A stretch of 64,000 bases of DNA. Source: Jiangella alba (GTDB lineage: Bacteria > Actinomycetota > Actinomycetes > Jiangellales > Jiangellaceae). Shown here one piece after another: positions 17,533 through 26,086 of the stretch (the first letter of the stretch is position 1; each line of letters opens with the position of its first letter). The notes beneath the pieces are model-generated. The model was not told the DNA's origin, ran no database searches, and saw only the letters and a list, made by a program, of their open reading frames with translations. Both the position numbers and the translations under genes were made by a program. The DNA is taken from the NCBI RefSeq assembly GCF_900106035.1, contig NZ_FNUC01000003.1, positions 2,163,501-2,227,500 of the forward strand, written 5' to 3'.

Positions 17533-19206
17533 ATGCCGGAACCCGCCCCGATCGCCCGCCTCGCCGACGACTACCTGGAGACCGCCAGCTCCGCCAACCC
17601 GTTCACCGCCTCCGTCTTCGGCGTCCCCGGGTACGACGACCGGGTCCCCGACCTCGGCGAGGCGGCCGAGCTGTCCGCCGGCGAGCGGCTGCTGGACCTG
17701 GCGGCGCAGGCCGAGGCGATCCCCGCCGACGGGCTCGGCGACGACGACCGTGTCACGCGCGACGTGCTGATCCACTCGGCCCGCTCGGAGGCGGCCCCAC
17801 TGGTCGACAGGCACCTGGAGTTCACCGTCTCCGGGCATGCCGGGCCCGTGGCGGGCGTGCTGGCCACGCTGGCGTACACCAGCCTGCGCACCCCGCGCAG
17901 CGAACGCGACTACCTGAGCCGGATGACGGGGATCCGGGCGTATGTCGACGGCATCACCGTGCGCGCGTCGGCCGGCGTGGCGTCAGGGCGCGTGCCCACC
18001 CGCCGCGGCGTCGAGCAGACGATCGAGCGGGTGCGCGCCTACCTCGCCACGCCCGCCGACGACGACCTGATGGTGGCGCCCGCCGCGGGCACCGGCGTCG
18101 AGGACGACGTCCGCGCACTCGTCTCCGACAGCATCCGCCCGGCGTTCGCGGCCCTGCTGGAGACGCTGTCCGGCCCGGTGCTGGCGGCGGCCCGCCCGGA
18201 CGAGCGCAGCGGACTGCTGCACCTGCCGGACGGCGGCGAGATGTACGCGCGCGCCGTCGCGGCACACACCACGACGTCGCGGACGCCTGATGAGCTGCAC
18301 CGCCTCGGGCTGGACCTCCTCGCGCAGCTGCGCGAGGAGTTCTCGGTGCTGGGGGAGAAGGTGTTCGGCATCGGCGACTTCGACGCGATCGTCGACAAGC
18401 TGCGCACTGATCCGGAGCTGCGCTACGCGTCGGCCGACGACATCGTCGCCGACGCGCGTGCGGCGGTGGCCCGGGCCGAGGCGGCGCTGCCGGACTGGTT
18501 CGGCCGCATCCCGTCGGCGGACTGCGTGGTCGAGCCGATGAACGCGGTGGTCGCGCCCGCTGCGGTGATCGGGGAGTACATGCCGCCGGCGGGGGAGCGG
18601 CCCGGCCAGTACAACGTCAACACGTACCAGCCGCGGACCCGGACCCGGTTCGAGTACGAGACGCTGTCGTTCCACGAGGGCGTGCCCGGCCACCACCTGC
18701 AGTTCGCCGCCGCCCAGGAGCTCACCCGGCTGCCGGCGTTCCGCCGCTACCTCTACATCGCCGCCTTCGGCGAGGGGTGGGGCCTGTACGCCGAGCGGCT
18801 GGCCGACGAGATGGGGCTGTACTCGGACGACCTCTTCCGCTTCGGCATGCTGTCGTGCGATGCGTGGCGGGCCTGCCGCCTGGTCGTCGACACCGGCCTG
18901 CACCACCACGGCTGGACGCGGCAGCAGGCGATCGACTTCATGCTCGCCAACAGTGCCGTCTCGCCGCCGAACGTCGTCAACGAGGTCGACCGCTACATCG
19001 CCTGGCCCGGCCAGGCACTGGCCTACATGACCGGCCGGCTGGAGATCGACGCACTGCGCCGGTCCGCCCGCGAGCGCCTCGGCGGCCGCTTCGACATCCG
19101 TGCTTTCCACGACGCGGTCCTGGGCAACGGCGCCGTCCCGCTGGCCGTCCTGTCCACCGAGATCCACCGCTGGATCGGCGATCAGGCGGCTCACCCGGGC
19201 AGCTGA
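17533..19206 (+). CDS. DUF885 family protein, probable zinc metallopeptidase-like
   Basis: 557 residues from ATG at 17533, with GGAGG overlapping the end of the upstream gene. The hallmark HEGVPGHH begins at His381 (HExxxGHH-type metal site), with a downstream FGEGWGLYAERL segment as in DUF885 proteins. These are related to M32/M3-like metallopeptidases, but their substrates are mostly uncharacterised. No signal peptide was seen. As the last gene of the hydrolase operon it may finish degradation of the imported peptides. Confidence 0.9.
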   Translation: MPEPAPIARLADDYLETASSANPFTASVFGVPGYDDRVPDLGEAAELSAGERLLDLAAQAEAIPADGLGDDDRVTRDVLIHSARSEAAPLVDRHLEFTVSGHAGPVAGVLATLAYTSLRTPRSERDYLSRMTGIRAYVDGITVRASAGVASGRVPTRRGVEQTIERVRAYLATPADDDLMVAPAAGTGVEDDVRALVSDSIRPAFAALLETLSGPVLAAARPDERSGLLHLPDGGEMYARAVAAHTTTSRTPDELHRLGLDLLAQLREEFSVLGEKVFGIGDFDAIVDKLRTDPELRYASADDIVADARAAVARAEAALPDWFGRIPSADCVVEPMNAVVAPAAVIGEYMPPAGERPGQYNVNTYQPRTRTRFEYETLSFHEGVPGHHLQFAAAQELTRLPAFRRYLYIAAFGEGWGLYAERLADEMGLYSDDLFRFGMLSCDAWRACRLVVDTGLHHHGWTRQQAIDFMLANSAVSPPNVVNEVDRYIAWPGQALAYMTGRLEIDALRRSARERLGGRFDIRAFHDAVLGNGAVPLAVLSTEIHRWIGDQAAHPGS

Positions 19207-19313
19207 ACTGTCTCAGCTGATCGGCCGTCATGTGGTGCGTTAGTTAGGTCAATTGTCGTGCTAGCCTGATGTGTTCAACGGCGGGCTGTCAACCGCTGGG
19301 CCGGGAGTTGGGC

Positions 19314-20090
19314 ATGGCGACTCTGATCATCGGATCGACCACCTTGGTCACCGACCTGGTGATGGCGTTCGAACACGGCGACCCCGACTACGTCCGGCTG
19401 GTGACCGAGGACGGTCCTGGTCGTGGCGACGCGATCGTGTACGAAGGTCACCCCGAGCCGGCCGCCCTGGTGACGATGTTCCGCAGCCATGCCGTGGACG
19501 TCGTGATCAACGCTGCCGATCCCTACGCGGAGGGCGTGTCGTCCGCGGTGGCGGCCGCCTGCGACGTTGCCGGGCTACCGCTTCTCCGGGCGGTGCCACC
19601 GCCGTTCGAGGGCGTTGCGGGAGCTCAGCGGTGGAGGTGGGTCGCCTCGTTCGACGCGGCCGGGCGCGAGGCGTCGAGACACTCCGGCGACGTCATGATC
19701 GCGCTCGAACCGCTGCGTCTCTCCGAACGGCTGGGCGACCTGGGCGGGCGATCGGTCCTCAGCCACCGCAGACGGACCTCCATGGATCCTGACCTTCCGG
19801 GCTGGGTGCGGGAACCGGACGCCACGCGATACGGGCTTCGGGGGGCGATCTCGGTCCTGGGTGCCGGCAACGTGCGCCTGCTGATCGCGGCCGACTCCGG
19901 TGACGCCGGCGTCCGGAACTTCCTGGAGGCTGCCGATCACCTCGGCGTCGAGGTGGTCATGGTTCGGCGACCGGAGCCGGCGAGCGGCCCCCAGCGGCGC
20001 GCCGGGTCGTCGGAGCCCGTGGTGACGGACGCCTTGTCCGCTCTGGCCTGGCTCAGCGACGTGCGAAGGCACTCGGCTCCACGCACCTGA
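19314..20090 (+). CDS. Orphan precorrin-6A reductase-like (CobK/CbiJ-like) protein
   Basis: 258 residues from ATG at 19314, which follows GGGAG. It was recognised from two blocks. VVINAADPYAEGVSSAVAAA corresponds to the CobK 'ATHPFAxxxSxNAxxAC' segment. ADSGDAGVRNFLEAADHLGV followed by VVMVRRP corresponds to the C-terminal 'K-x-S-G-x-x-x-x-x-K-x-x-A-A-x-x-L-G-x-P-V-V-M-V-R-R-P' block. The usual 'ATHPF' is changed to 'AADPY', and the N-terminal glycine loop is IIGSTTL rather than GGTxE. No other cobalamin genes are nearby, so the corrin-ring activity is doubtful and a reassigned reductase role is possible. Confidence 0.6.
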   Translation: MATLIIGSTTLVTDLVMAFEHGDPDYVRLVTEDGPGRGDAIVYEGHPEPAALVTMFRSHAVDVVINAADPYAEGVSSAVAAACDVAGLPLLRAVPPPFEGVAGAQRWRWVASFDAAGREASRHSGDVMIALEPLRLSERLGDLGGRSVLSHRRRTSMDPDLPGWVREPDATRYGLRGAISVLGAGNVRLLIAADSGDAGVRNFLEAADHLGVEVVMVRRPEPASGPQRRAGSSEPVVTDALSALAWLSDVRRHSAPRT

Positions 20091-20130
20091 GCGGAGGAGA
20101 GCACTCGTGTCGCCGCAGGCTCCTGACGCA

Positions 20131-20136
20131 TAGGGT
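20131..20136 (+). promoter_or_regulatory. Candidate -10 box (TAGGGT) for a leaderless gene
   Basis: TAGGGT (TANNNT) ends 7 nt before ATG 20144, and no Shine-Dalgarno sequence lies between them. This is the spacing expected for a leaderless actinobacterial transcript. No convincing -35 was seen. Confidence 0.3.
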
Positions 20137-20143
20137 CGCGCTC

Positions 20144-21088
20144 ATGACCGACAGCGACTGGAGGGATGGCGGGTTCAGGCAGCGCCGGCCCTCCGAGGAG
20201 GCTCTCGCCTGGGCCGCGGCGTCGATGGGCCGGGGCAGTCGCATCGTCGGCTACCGCCGATTGACCGGTGGCGTCTCCTCCGCCGTGCATCGGCTGACTG
20301 TCGAGCGACTCGGGAAGCGAACGTTCGTCGTACTGCGGCAGTACCCGGGCGGGCTCGGACTGCAGGAGGCCTTGGAGCAGGAGATCGCCAACCTACGCCT
20401 GGTGGCGGGGAGCGGGCTTCCGGTGCCGAATGTCCTGGATGCCGATGTCGCCGGTACTTCGACGGGAGGCGAGCCGTCGTTGCTGATGACGCGGTTGCCG
20501 GGACAGGTCGACCTCAATCCGGCGGAACCTCGGTCGTGGATGACGACGATCGCGGAGCTTGCTGTCTTGCTGCATTCCCTCGATCTCCCCGCGAAGGCGT
20601 TCAGGCCGTGGACGGATTCGTGGATCGCTCCTCTCGACGGGTTCCAGGTGCCGGTGGGTGCCCAGCAGCCGGCCGTGTGGAAGGCGGCGTTCGATGTCAT
20701 GGCGGCGCCGCCGCCGGCCGACACCGCCGTCTTTCTGCACGGCGATCTCCTGCCCGTCAACCTCCTGTGGTCGCGCGGCAAGATCACTGGCCTGACCGAC
20801 TGGAACGGCGTCCATCGCGGGTCGCGCGCGATCGACGTCGGGCACTGCCGGCGATACCTGGCGGCGCTCTACTCGCCCGAGTGGTCGGAGCAGCTTCGGT
20901 CACTCTATGAGTCGATCGCCGGAGTGACGCTCGATCCGTGGTGGGACCTGTATGCCCTGCTGCACCATGACGACAGCCAGCCGAAGTGGATCCGCCGTCA
21001 GGTCGCAGGACGCCGTCCCGTCGACGTGCCCGGCATGACGTCCCGGGTCGAGGTCGCCCTCGAGACAGCGCTACGGCGCCTCGGATGA
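20144..21088 (+). CDS. Aminoglycoside phosphotransferase (APH)-family kinase
   Basis: 314 residues. The kinase catalytic loop is FLHGDLLPVNLLW, with the HGD Asp and the downstream Asn. The Mg-binding block GLTDWNGVHRGSRAIDVGH is the APH version of the DFG-like motif. The N-lobe has the glycine-containing LTGGVSSAVHRL and the VVLRQY lysine-like strand, in which Arg replaces the usual Lys. Members phosphorylate small alcohols, sugars or choline, and only some give drug resistance. It is convergent with the ECF sigma gene, 16 bp apart. Confidence 0.85.
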   Translation: MTDSDWRDGGFRQRRPSEEALAWAAASMGRGSRIVGYRRLTGGVSSAVHRLTVERLGKRTFVVLRQYPGGLGLQEALEQEIANLRLVAGSGLPVPNVLDADVAGTSTGGEPSLLMTRLPGQVDLNPAEPRSWMTTIAELAVLLHSLDLPAKAFRPWTDSWIAPLDGFQVPVGAQQPAVWKAAFDVMAAPPPADTAVFLHGDLLPVNLLWSRGKITGLTDWNGVHRGSRAIDVGHCRRYLAALYSPEWSEQLRSLYESIAGVTLDPWWDLYALLHHDDSQPKWIRRQVAGRRPVDVPGMTSRVEVALETALRRLG

Positions 21089-21104
21089 CCGCGAATTCGT
21101 GTCG

Positions 21105-22364
21105 TCACGCGTGGAGTTGATCGAGACGGCGGGTGAGGTAGCCGCGTTCGACGGTGTTCTCGGTGAGGAGCAGCGCTTCTTCGTAGGCGGTGCGGGCGTC
21201 GTGGGTGCGTCCGAGGCGGGCGAGGAACTCGGCGCGGGCGGCGGCGAGGTAGCTGTAGCCGGCCAGTTGGGGCTCGGTGGTGAGTGGCGCGAGTGCGTCG
21301 AGGCCGGCGGTGGGGCCGTGCGCGAACCCGACGGCGACGGCGCGGTTGAGCGCGACGACGGGTGAGGGCCAGAGAGCGACGAGCAGGTCGTAGAGCCCGA
21401 CGATCTCGTGCCAGTCTGTGGTGGCCCAGCTGTCGGCTTCGTCGTGCACCGCGGCGATGGCGGCCATCAACGCGAACCGCCCGGGAGGCCGGCTGCGCAG
21501 GGCCTCGCGGACCAGGGCTACTCCCTCGGTGATCGCGTCGTGGTCCCAGCGGACACGATCCTGCTCGGCGAGGAGCACGAGCTGTCCATGCGCGTCGAGA
21601 CGGGCGTCGCGGCGTGCGTCGGTGAGCAGGATCAGTGCCAGCAGCCCGGTGACATCGGCGTTGCCGGGTAGCAGGGCGCGCAGCATCCGGGCCAGGTCGA
21701 GGGCGCGCTCGACGAGATCGCGGCGAATCAACTCGGCGCCGGCGGGAGCGGCGTGACCCGTGGTGAACAGCAGGTGCACCACCTCGCACACCGACGCCAC
21801 GCGTTCGGGCAGCTCCTCCCGCGCGGGCACCCGGTAGGGAATCCGCGCCTGGGTGATCTTCTTCTTCGCGCGGGTGATCCGGGCCGCCATGGTCGACTCG
21901 CTGACCAGGAACGCGCGGGCCACCTCGGCAGTGGAGAGACCGCACAGCAGCCGCAGGGTCAGGGCCACCTGAGCGTCGCGGGACAGCGTGGGGTGACAGC
22001 AGGTGAACACCAGCCGCAGCCGCTCATCGCCGATCGCGGCCCCGTCGAACCGCTCCTCGAGCCCAGGGTCGAGCCCCTCGTCGGTGTGGGTACCGACGAG
22101 CAGCGGCAATGCCCGGGCCGCAGTGGCCTGGCGGCGCAGCAGGTCCAGCGCGCGGCGACGCGCCGTGGTGGTCAACCAGGCCCCGGTGTTGCGAGGGACG
22201 CCGTTGGTGGCCCAGTCGACCAGCGCCTTGGCGTACGCGTCCTGGACGCATTCCTCGGCCAGGTCCAGACCACGGGTGACGCGCACCGTCGCGGCGAGCA
22301 CGAACGCCCACTCGCGGCGGTGCGCCTCAGCGACCGCGGCGCCCACCCGCGGGTCCACCGACAT
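21105..22364 (-). CDS. ECF RNA polymerase sigma factor, ECF42-like, with C-terminal TPR-like extension
   Basis: 419 residues from ATG at 22364, which follows GGAGG. Region 2 (about residues 15-75) contains AEECVQDAYAKALVDW, and region 4 (about 110-170) contains LSTAEVARAFLVSESTMAARI. A long C-terminal extension of about 230 residues (DUF6596 and helical repeats, ending in LDQLHA) replaces an anti-sigma requirement in this group. The upstream partner 20 bp away encodes a YCII/DGPF protein, the association known for ECF42. The pair is probably one operon regulating its own stress targets. Confidence 0.92.
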   Translation of the reverse strand: MSVDPRVGAAVAEAHRREWAFVLAATVRVTRGLDLAEECVQDAYAKALVDWATNGVPRNTGAWLTTTARRRALDLLRRQATAARALPLLVGTHTDEGLDPGLEERFDGAAIGDERLRLVFTCCHPTLSRDAQVALTLRLLCGLSTAEVARAFLVSESTMAARITRAKKKITQARIPYRVPAREELPERVASVCEVVHLLFTTGHAAPAGAELIRRDLVERALDLARMLRALLPGNADVTGLLALILLTDARRDARLDAHGQLVLLAEQDRVRWDHDAITEGVALVREALRSRPPGRFALMAAIAAVHDEADSWATTDWHEIVGLYDLLVALWPSPVVALNRAVAVGFAHGPTAGLDALAPLTTEPQLAGYSYLAAARAEFLARLGRTHDARTAYEEALLLTENTVERGYLTRRLDQLHA

Positions 22365-22384
22365 CACGCGGCCTCCTCGAGTGG

Positions 22385-22735
22385 TCAGCCGAACGTCTGC
22401 ACGGGCCGGACCTCGACCCCGCCGGCGACCGTTGGCACCTGCTGGGCGATGGCGACAGCCTCGTCGAGGTCGTCGGCCTCGATGAGGTAGTAGCCCACAA
22501 CGGCCTCTTTGGTCTCGGCGAACGGGGCGTCGGTGACGCTGAACCCGCCGGTGCCGTCCGGGCGGATCGAGGTGGCCGTCGCCGACGGCCACAGGGCGTT
22601 ACCACCACGCATCGCCGTCTCGTGCGCGGCCATGAACCGCCGGTGGTCGGCCAACAGCTGCCCTGACTCCTGCCGGCTGCCGGGGGCGGCCAACACGGTC
22701 TCGTCGTCGTAGATCAACACCAGGTACTCGGCCAT
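22385..22735 (-). CDS. YCII-related (DGPF domain) protein
   Basis: 116 residues of the YCII/DGPF fold, a small ferredoxin-like alpha/beta barrel. Recognisable parts are the opening YLVLIYDDE strand, the central GGFSVTDAPFAETKE (DGPF region) and GYYLIEADDLDEAVAIAQQVP. Proteins of this type accompany ECF42 sigma factors and are proposed members of their regulons. It is the first gene of the leftward pair and diverges from the SDR at 22963, leaving a 227-bp shared control region with no site I can name. Confidence 0.9.
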   Translation of the reverse strand: MAEYLVLIYDDETVLAAPGSRQESGQLLADHRRFMAAHETAMRGGNALWPSATATSIRPDGTGGFSVTDAPFAETKEAVVGYYLIEADDLDEAVAIAQQVPTVAGGVEVRPVQTFG

Positions 22736-22962
22736 CAGTTCCCATCCTCGTTGCTGCGGCCCGCCACTCGGACCCTCTACTCATCTCGACGCGCGACCCG
22801 GGACCGCATCGACACCACGCCCCGAGATTCTTCTCGCGTGCTGTCGATCCGGGCAACGGCACGGCGTCGGTAGAGGTGAGAGCCGCTCCCGGGGCGCCAC
22901 CACCGTCCCGCCCATCGCGGCCACGGACATCGCTCGATGTGAACGAGCAGGAGGAGAAGGTC

Positions 22963-23754
22963 ATGTTGCTGGAGACCAAGAACGTCGTCGTCTACGGCGC
23001 GGGCGGCGCGGTCGGTCGTGCGGTGGCCCGCGGGTTCGCTCACGAAGGTGCCAGGGTGTTCCTGACCGCGCGGCATCTCGACGTCGTCGACACCATCGCG
23101 AAGGAGATCTCCGCCGCGGGTGGAGCCGTCGAGACCGCCGTGGTGGACGCCGGGGACGAGAGATCCGTGACCGAGCACCTGGACGCAGTCGTCGCCGACG
23201 CCGGCAGCATCGACGTGTCGTTCAACGCGATCGGCAGCTCACCCGTGGGATTGCAGGGGATACCGCTCACCGAACTGCCTGTCGAGAGTTTCCTGCGCCC
23301 GATCACCATGTATGCCCAGGCTCATTTCATCACCGCGAGATCCGCCGCACGGCACATGATCGCCCGGCGGTCGGGCGTGATCATGATGCACACCCCCGAG
23401 CCGGCCCGTTCGCCGCTGCCCCTGGTTGGCGGCATGAGCGTCGGCTGGGCGGCGATGGAGGGTCTCAACCGGGCGCTGTCGGCCGAATGGGCCCAGCACG
23501 GTGTTCGCGCGATCTGCCTACGCACCACCGGCATGGTGGAGACACCGGTCGTCGACGTCGTGTACGGGCTGCATGCCGACGCGCTGGGGATCGCCAAGGA
23601 GCAGTTCACCGCGCTGGCGAGTGGCATGAGCCATCGCAAGCGCCCGACCACGCTGGCCGAACTCACGGAAGCAGCGGTGTTCCTCGCCTCCGACCGTGCA
23701 TCCGCGATGACCGGCACCGTCGCCAACCTGACCGGCGGACTCATCGTCGACTGA
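22963..23754 (+). CDS. SDR-family protein lacking the catalytic Tyr and Lys
   Basis: 263 residues from ATG at 22963, preceded by GGAGGAGAAGG. The Rossmann start VVVYGAGGAVGRAVARGFAH binds a dinucleotide. The region that should hold Tyr-x-x-x-Lys reads SVGWAAMEGLNRALSAEW. Aligned with the common YxASKAAxEGL pattern, Tyr becomes Met and Lys becomes Trp. The C-terminal NLTGGLIVD still fits the family. The fold should be intact, but normal SDR catalysis is doubtful. It may be a binding or regulatory protein, or use another mechanism. It is followed by a strong hairpin. Confidence 0.85.
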   Translation: MLLETKNVVVYGAGGAVGRAVARGFAHEGARVFLTARHLDVVDTIAKEISAAGGAVETAVVDAGDERSVTEHLDAVVADAGSIDVSFNAIGSSPVGLQGIPLTELPVESFLRPITMYAQAHFITARSAARHMIARRSGVIMMHTPEPARSPLPLVGGMSVGWAAMEGLNRALSAEWAQHGVRAICLRTTGMVETPVVDVVYGLHADALGIAKEQFTALASGMSHRKRPTTLAELTEAAVFLASDRASAMTGTVANLTGGLIVD

Positions 23755-23761
23755 CCCGACA

Positions 23762-23791
23762 TGCCCCGGCCGCCGTTCGGCGGCCGGGGCA
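23762..23791 (+). terminator. Perfect 13-bp G/C hairpin, likely terminator or attenuator
   Basis: TGCCCCGGCCGCC (23762-23774) pairs perfectly with GGCGGCCGGGGCA (23779-23791) around a GTTC loop. There is no T-run, as is common in actinomycetes. It begins 7 nt after the SDR stop and ends just before the RBS of the next gene, so it may limit read-through into it. Confidence 0.55.
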
Positions 23792-23813
23792 GCCCGACAG
23801 AGGAGCAGGAGCC

Positions 23814-24521
23814 ATGAACGATCTACTCGCGAGCGCCGTCGCCGCGCACGGTGGCGTGAATCGGTGGAACGGGATCCGGACCATCGCTGTCGACGCCGCC
23901 ATCACCGGGGCCTTCTGGCAGATCAAGGGACAAGGCGACGCGCTGACGAACGTCCACTTCGAGGTGGACACGACACGGGAACGGCTGACCATGGACTTCG
24001 TCGGTCAGGACCGACGATCGGTCTTCGAACCCGACCGGGTCGTCCTTCAACGACCGATCGGCACGGTGGTCGAGGCACGCGCCGATCCGGAACGGTCGTT
24101 CGCCGGCCACCAGTTCGAGACACCGTGGGACGACCTGCAGCTCGCGTACTTCACCGGCGAAGCCCTGTGGACGTACCTGAATACGCCGTTCCTGTTCACC
24201 TGGCCGGGATTCGTCAGCGAAGAGATCGCCCCGATCGAGGCCGGCGGCGAAACCTGGCGGCGACTGCAAGTGACGTTCCCCGACCACATCAAGAGCCACA
24301 CCCGCACGCAGGTGTTCTGCTTCGGCCCGGACGGGTTGCTGCGCCGCCACGACTTCACCATCGACATCGTCGGCCACACGGTCGAGTCGCAGCTCTACGC
24401 CGCCGACTACCGCGACGTCGACGGCATCGTCATCCCCGCCACGCGACGTGCCTACGCCCCCATGGGGGACGAACAGATCGTGTTCGTCGCCATCGACATG
24501 GCTGACATCGCCGTCCACTGA
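23814..24521 (+). CDS. Conserved protein of unknown function (235 residues)
   Basis: It starts at ATG 23814 after AGGAGCAGGAGCC. Visible features are an opening HGGVNRWNGIRTI segment, then alternating strands such as FVGQDRRSVFEPDRVVL, EEIAPIEAGGETWRRLQVTFP and VFCFGPDGLLRRHDFTID, ending with IPATRRAYAP. This resembles lipoprotein-carrier-like or START-like beta folds that bind hydrophobic ligands, but no signal peptide or catalytic motif was seen. It is 59 bp downstream of the SDR, separated by a hairpin. The function is not recognised. Confidence 0.75.
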   Translation: MNDLLASAVAAHGGVNRWNGIRTIAVDAAITGAFWQIKGQGDALTNVHFEVDTTRERLTMDFVGQDRRSVFEPDRVVLQRPIGTVVEARADPERSFAGHQFETPWDDLQLAYFTGEALWTYLNTPFLFTWPGFVSEEIAPIEAGGETWRRLQVTFPDHIKSHTRTQVFCFGPDGLLRRHDFTIDIVGHTVESQLYAADYRDVDGIVIPATRRAYAPMGDEQIVFVAIDMADIAVH

Positions 24522-24892
24522 TCCGGACTCCATCTCGCCAGGGTCTGTGGCACCGACCCGAATCAACCTCTGTGCCGCGATCCGACGCGAGCTCGCGAGG
24601 CTGTCCGCGCTCCGAGAGGCGATTTGCGAAGAGAGGGCCGACCTCAATGAGGGGCTGGTGTCCGAGGAGGGAACTGCCCACCTGGACTCACCCTTCGAAC
24701 TACTCTTGAACTGGGACGATGAGCGCAAGGCGGGTACGCGTATCACCAGTCGACCTCGTTCCCAACCTCTGTGGACGAGCACCCGTTCACCGGCGTGGCC
24801 CGGTTCCGTAGCCGGAGCACCCGGACAGCAGGCGATCATGCGGGAGTAGTTCAACGTGGTCAGGGACGGGCTGCTGTGCATGTGGCACCTGG
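24522..24892. other. Non-coding gap carrying the left flanking repeat
   Basis: This 371-bp stretch separates converging genes. Open frames exist but none has a family signature or RBS. It holds the left copy of the 64-bp direct repeat (24659-24722). No terminator hairpin was identified with confidence. Confidence 0.5.
24659..24722 (+). repeat. Left copy of 64-bp direct repeat flanking the sugar module
   Basis: The first 27 bases, beginning TGTCCGAGGAGGGAACTG, are identical to 45841-45867. The following 37 bases differ at 7 positions (57/64 overall), and both copies are in the same orientation. The copies lie outside the converging ends of the two sugar-catabolic operons. If read on the minus strand, both copies give the same short peptide pattern (RWAVPSSDT). 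That could be a coding relic, but neither copy has a credible gene around it. Confidence 0.75.
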
Positions 24893-26053
24893 TCAGCTGA
24901 TGACCCGGCGAAGGGCGGCGAGTATGTGCTCTGCCCGTGATCCGTCTGCCATCCGATTGGTCAGATAAGCGAAACCTACCTTCGCGTCGGGGTCGGCAAA
25001 GGCCAGCTGCCCACCCGCGCCGTCGTGGCCGAAGGAACGAGGCGAGATGAGGGGTTGGGAATGCGTGGGGATCCTCACGCCGGCGCCCCAGGAGGGGTAT
25101 GGCGGGGGATTCGTCGCGAAGTGCGGCTTCCCGGTGCTGCGTGGGGTCGCCAACTTCTTGCTGGTCTCATCGCCGATGAGGCGAATGCCGCGTGTGTCGG
25201 AGACGGTTGCCGACCAGATACGTGCCATGGCGCTCGCCGTGGCGATGATGCCGGCACCGGCCAGTTCCGCGCGGTGCACCGCCGGATCGTTGAAGCCGCC
25301 TTCCGGTGTTATGAGGGTCGGCGGGAATGCGCCGCCGAGCGTGGTCGCTCGGCTCGCCCAGCGCACGGCGGCCGCGTCGCCGGCGAGGTCCGCCACCGTC
25401 GACGGATCCTGGACCAGATGCGTCACCCGGTCCTCATGCTGCGGCGGCAGCCCCAGCCAGGCCTGCGCACCGAGCGGGCCGGTCACCTCGTCGGCGAAGA
25501 ACCGGCCCGCCGTTCGCCCGGCAGCCCGAAGGACGAGCTGCTCGACGATGTAGCCGTGGGTCAGCGTGTGGTAGCTGTGGGCCGTGCCGGGTGCCCATAA
25601 CGGTTCCTGCTCCGCCAGCGCCTCCGCCACGCTGTGCCCGTCCAGTGCCTGCGCCAGGGTGAAGTCGCGCCGCGGTGCCGAGACTCCGGCGCGGTGCGCG
25701 AGCGCGTCGGCGACGGTGACCTGCCCCTTTCCGTGCGCGCCGAACTCGGGCCAGATCGCCGCGACCGGTGTCTCCAGCGAGGGGAGGTCGCCCCGCTCGA
25801 GGAGCATGCCGATGAGCACCGCGGCGATGCCCTTGGTGCACGAGAAGGCGACTGACAGCGTGTCCCGCGACCACGCGCGCCGGCGTCGTTCGTCCGCAGT
25901 GCCGCCCCAGATCTCGACGACGGGCTCGCCGTCCATCCAGATGGCGAGGGCGGCTCCGGTGCGGCCGTCGGCCGCGAGCGTGCGCTCGAAGGCGTCGGCG
26001 ACCGGGCCGAAGCCCGGCCGGACGAGGTCCTCGGGTCGATCGGGGTCAGCCAC
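24893..26053 (-). CDS. Serine hydrolase, class-C beta-lactamase / EstB-like esterase
   Basis: 386 residues. Ser71-x-x-Lys74 is SCTK in SVAFSCTKGIAAVL. The second box is SYHTLTHGY, as in EstB-type esterases ('Y-x-x-L-x-x-G'). A C-terminal FGHDGAGGQLAFADP segment is the third box. There is no signal peptide, so it is cytoplasmic. It is the last gene of the leftward sugar operon, 33 bp after the fucosidase, and may deacylate imported glycans. It differs clearly from the serine hydrolase at 11828. Confidence 0.88.
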   Translation of the reverse strand: MADPDRPEDLVRPGFGPVADAFERTLAADGRTGAALAIWMDGEPVVEIWGGTADERRRRAWSRDTLSVAFSCTKGIAAVLIGMLLERGDLPSLETPVAAIWPEFGAHGKGQVTVADALAHRAGVSAPRRDFTLAQALDGHSVAEALAEQEPLWAPGTAHSYHTLTHGYIVEQLVLRAAGRTAGRFFADEVTGPLGAQAWLGLPPQHEDRVTHLVQDPSTVADLAGDAAAVRWASRATTLGGAFPPTLITPEGGFNDPAVHRAELAGAGIIATASAMARIWSATVSDTRGIRLIGDETSKKLATPRSTGKPHFATNPPPYPSWGAGVRIPTHSQPLISPRSFGHDGAGGQLAFADPDAKVGFAYLTNRMADGSRAEHILAALRRVIS

Positions 26054-26086
26054 GGCGGTGTGCTCCTTCGGCGGCCGGGTGCGGCC

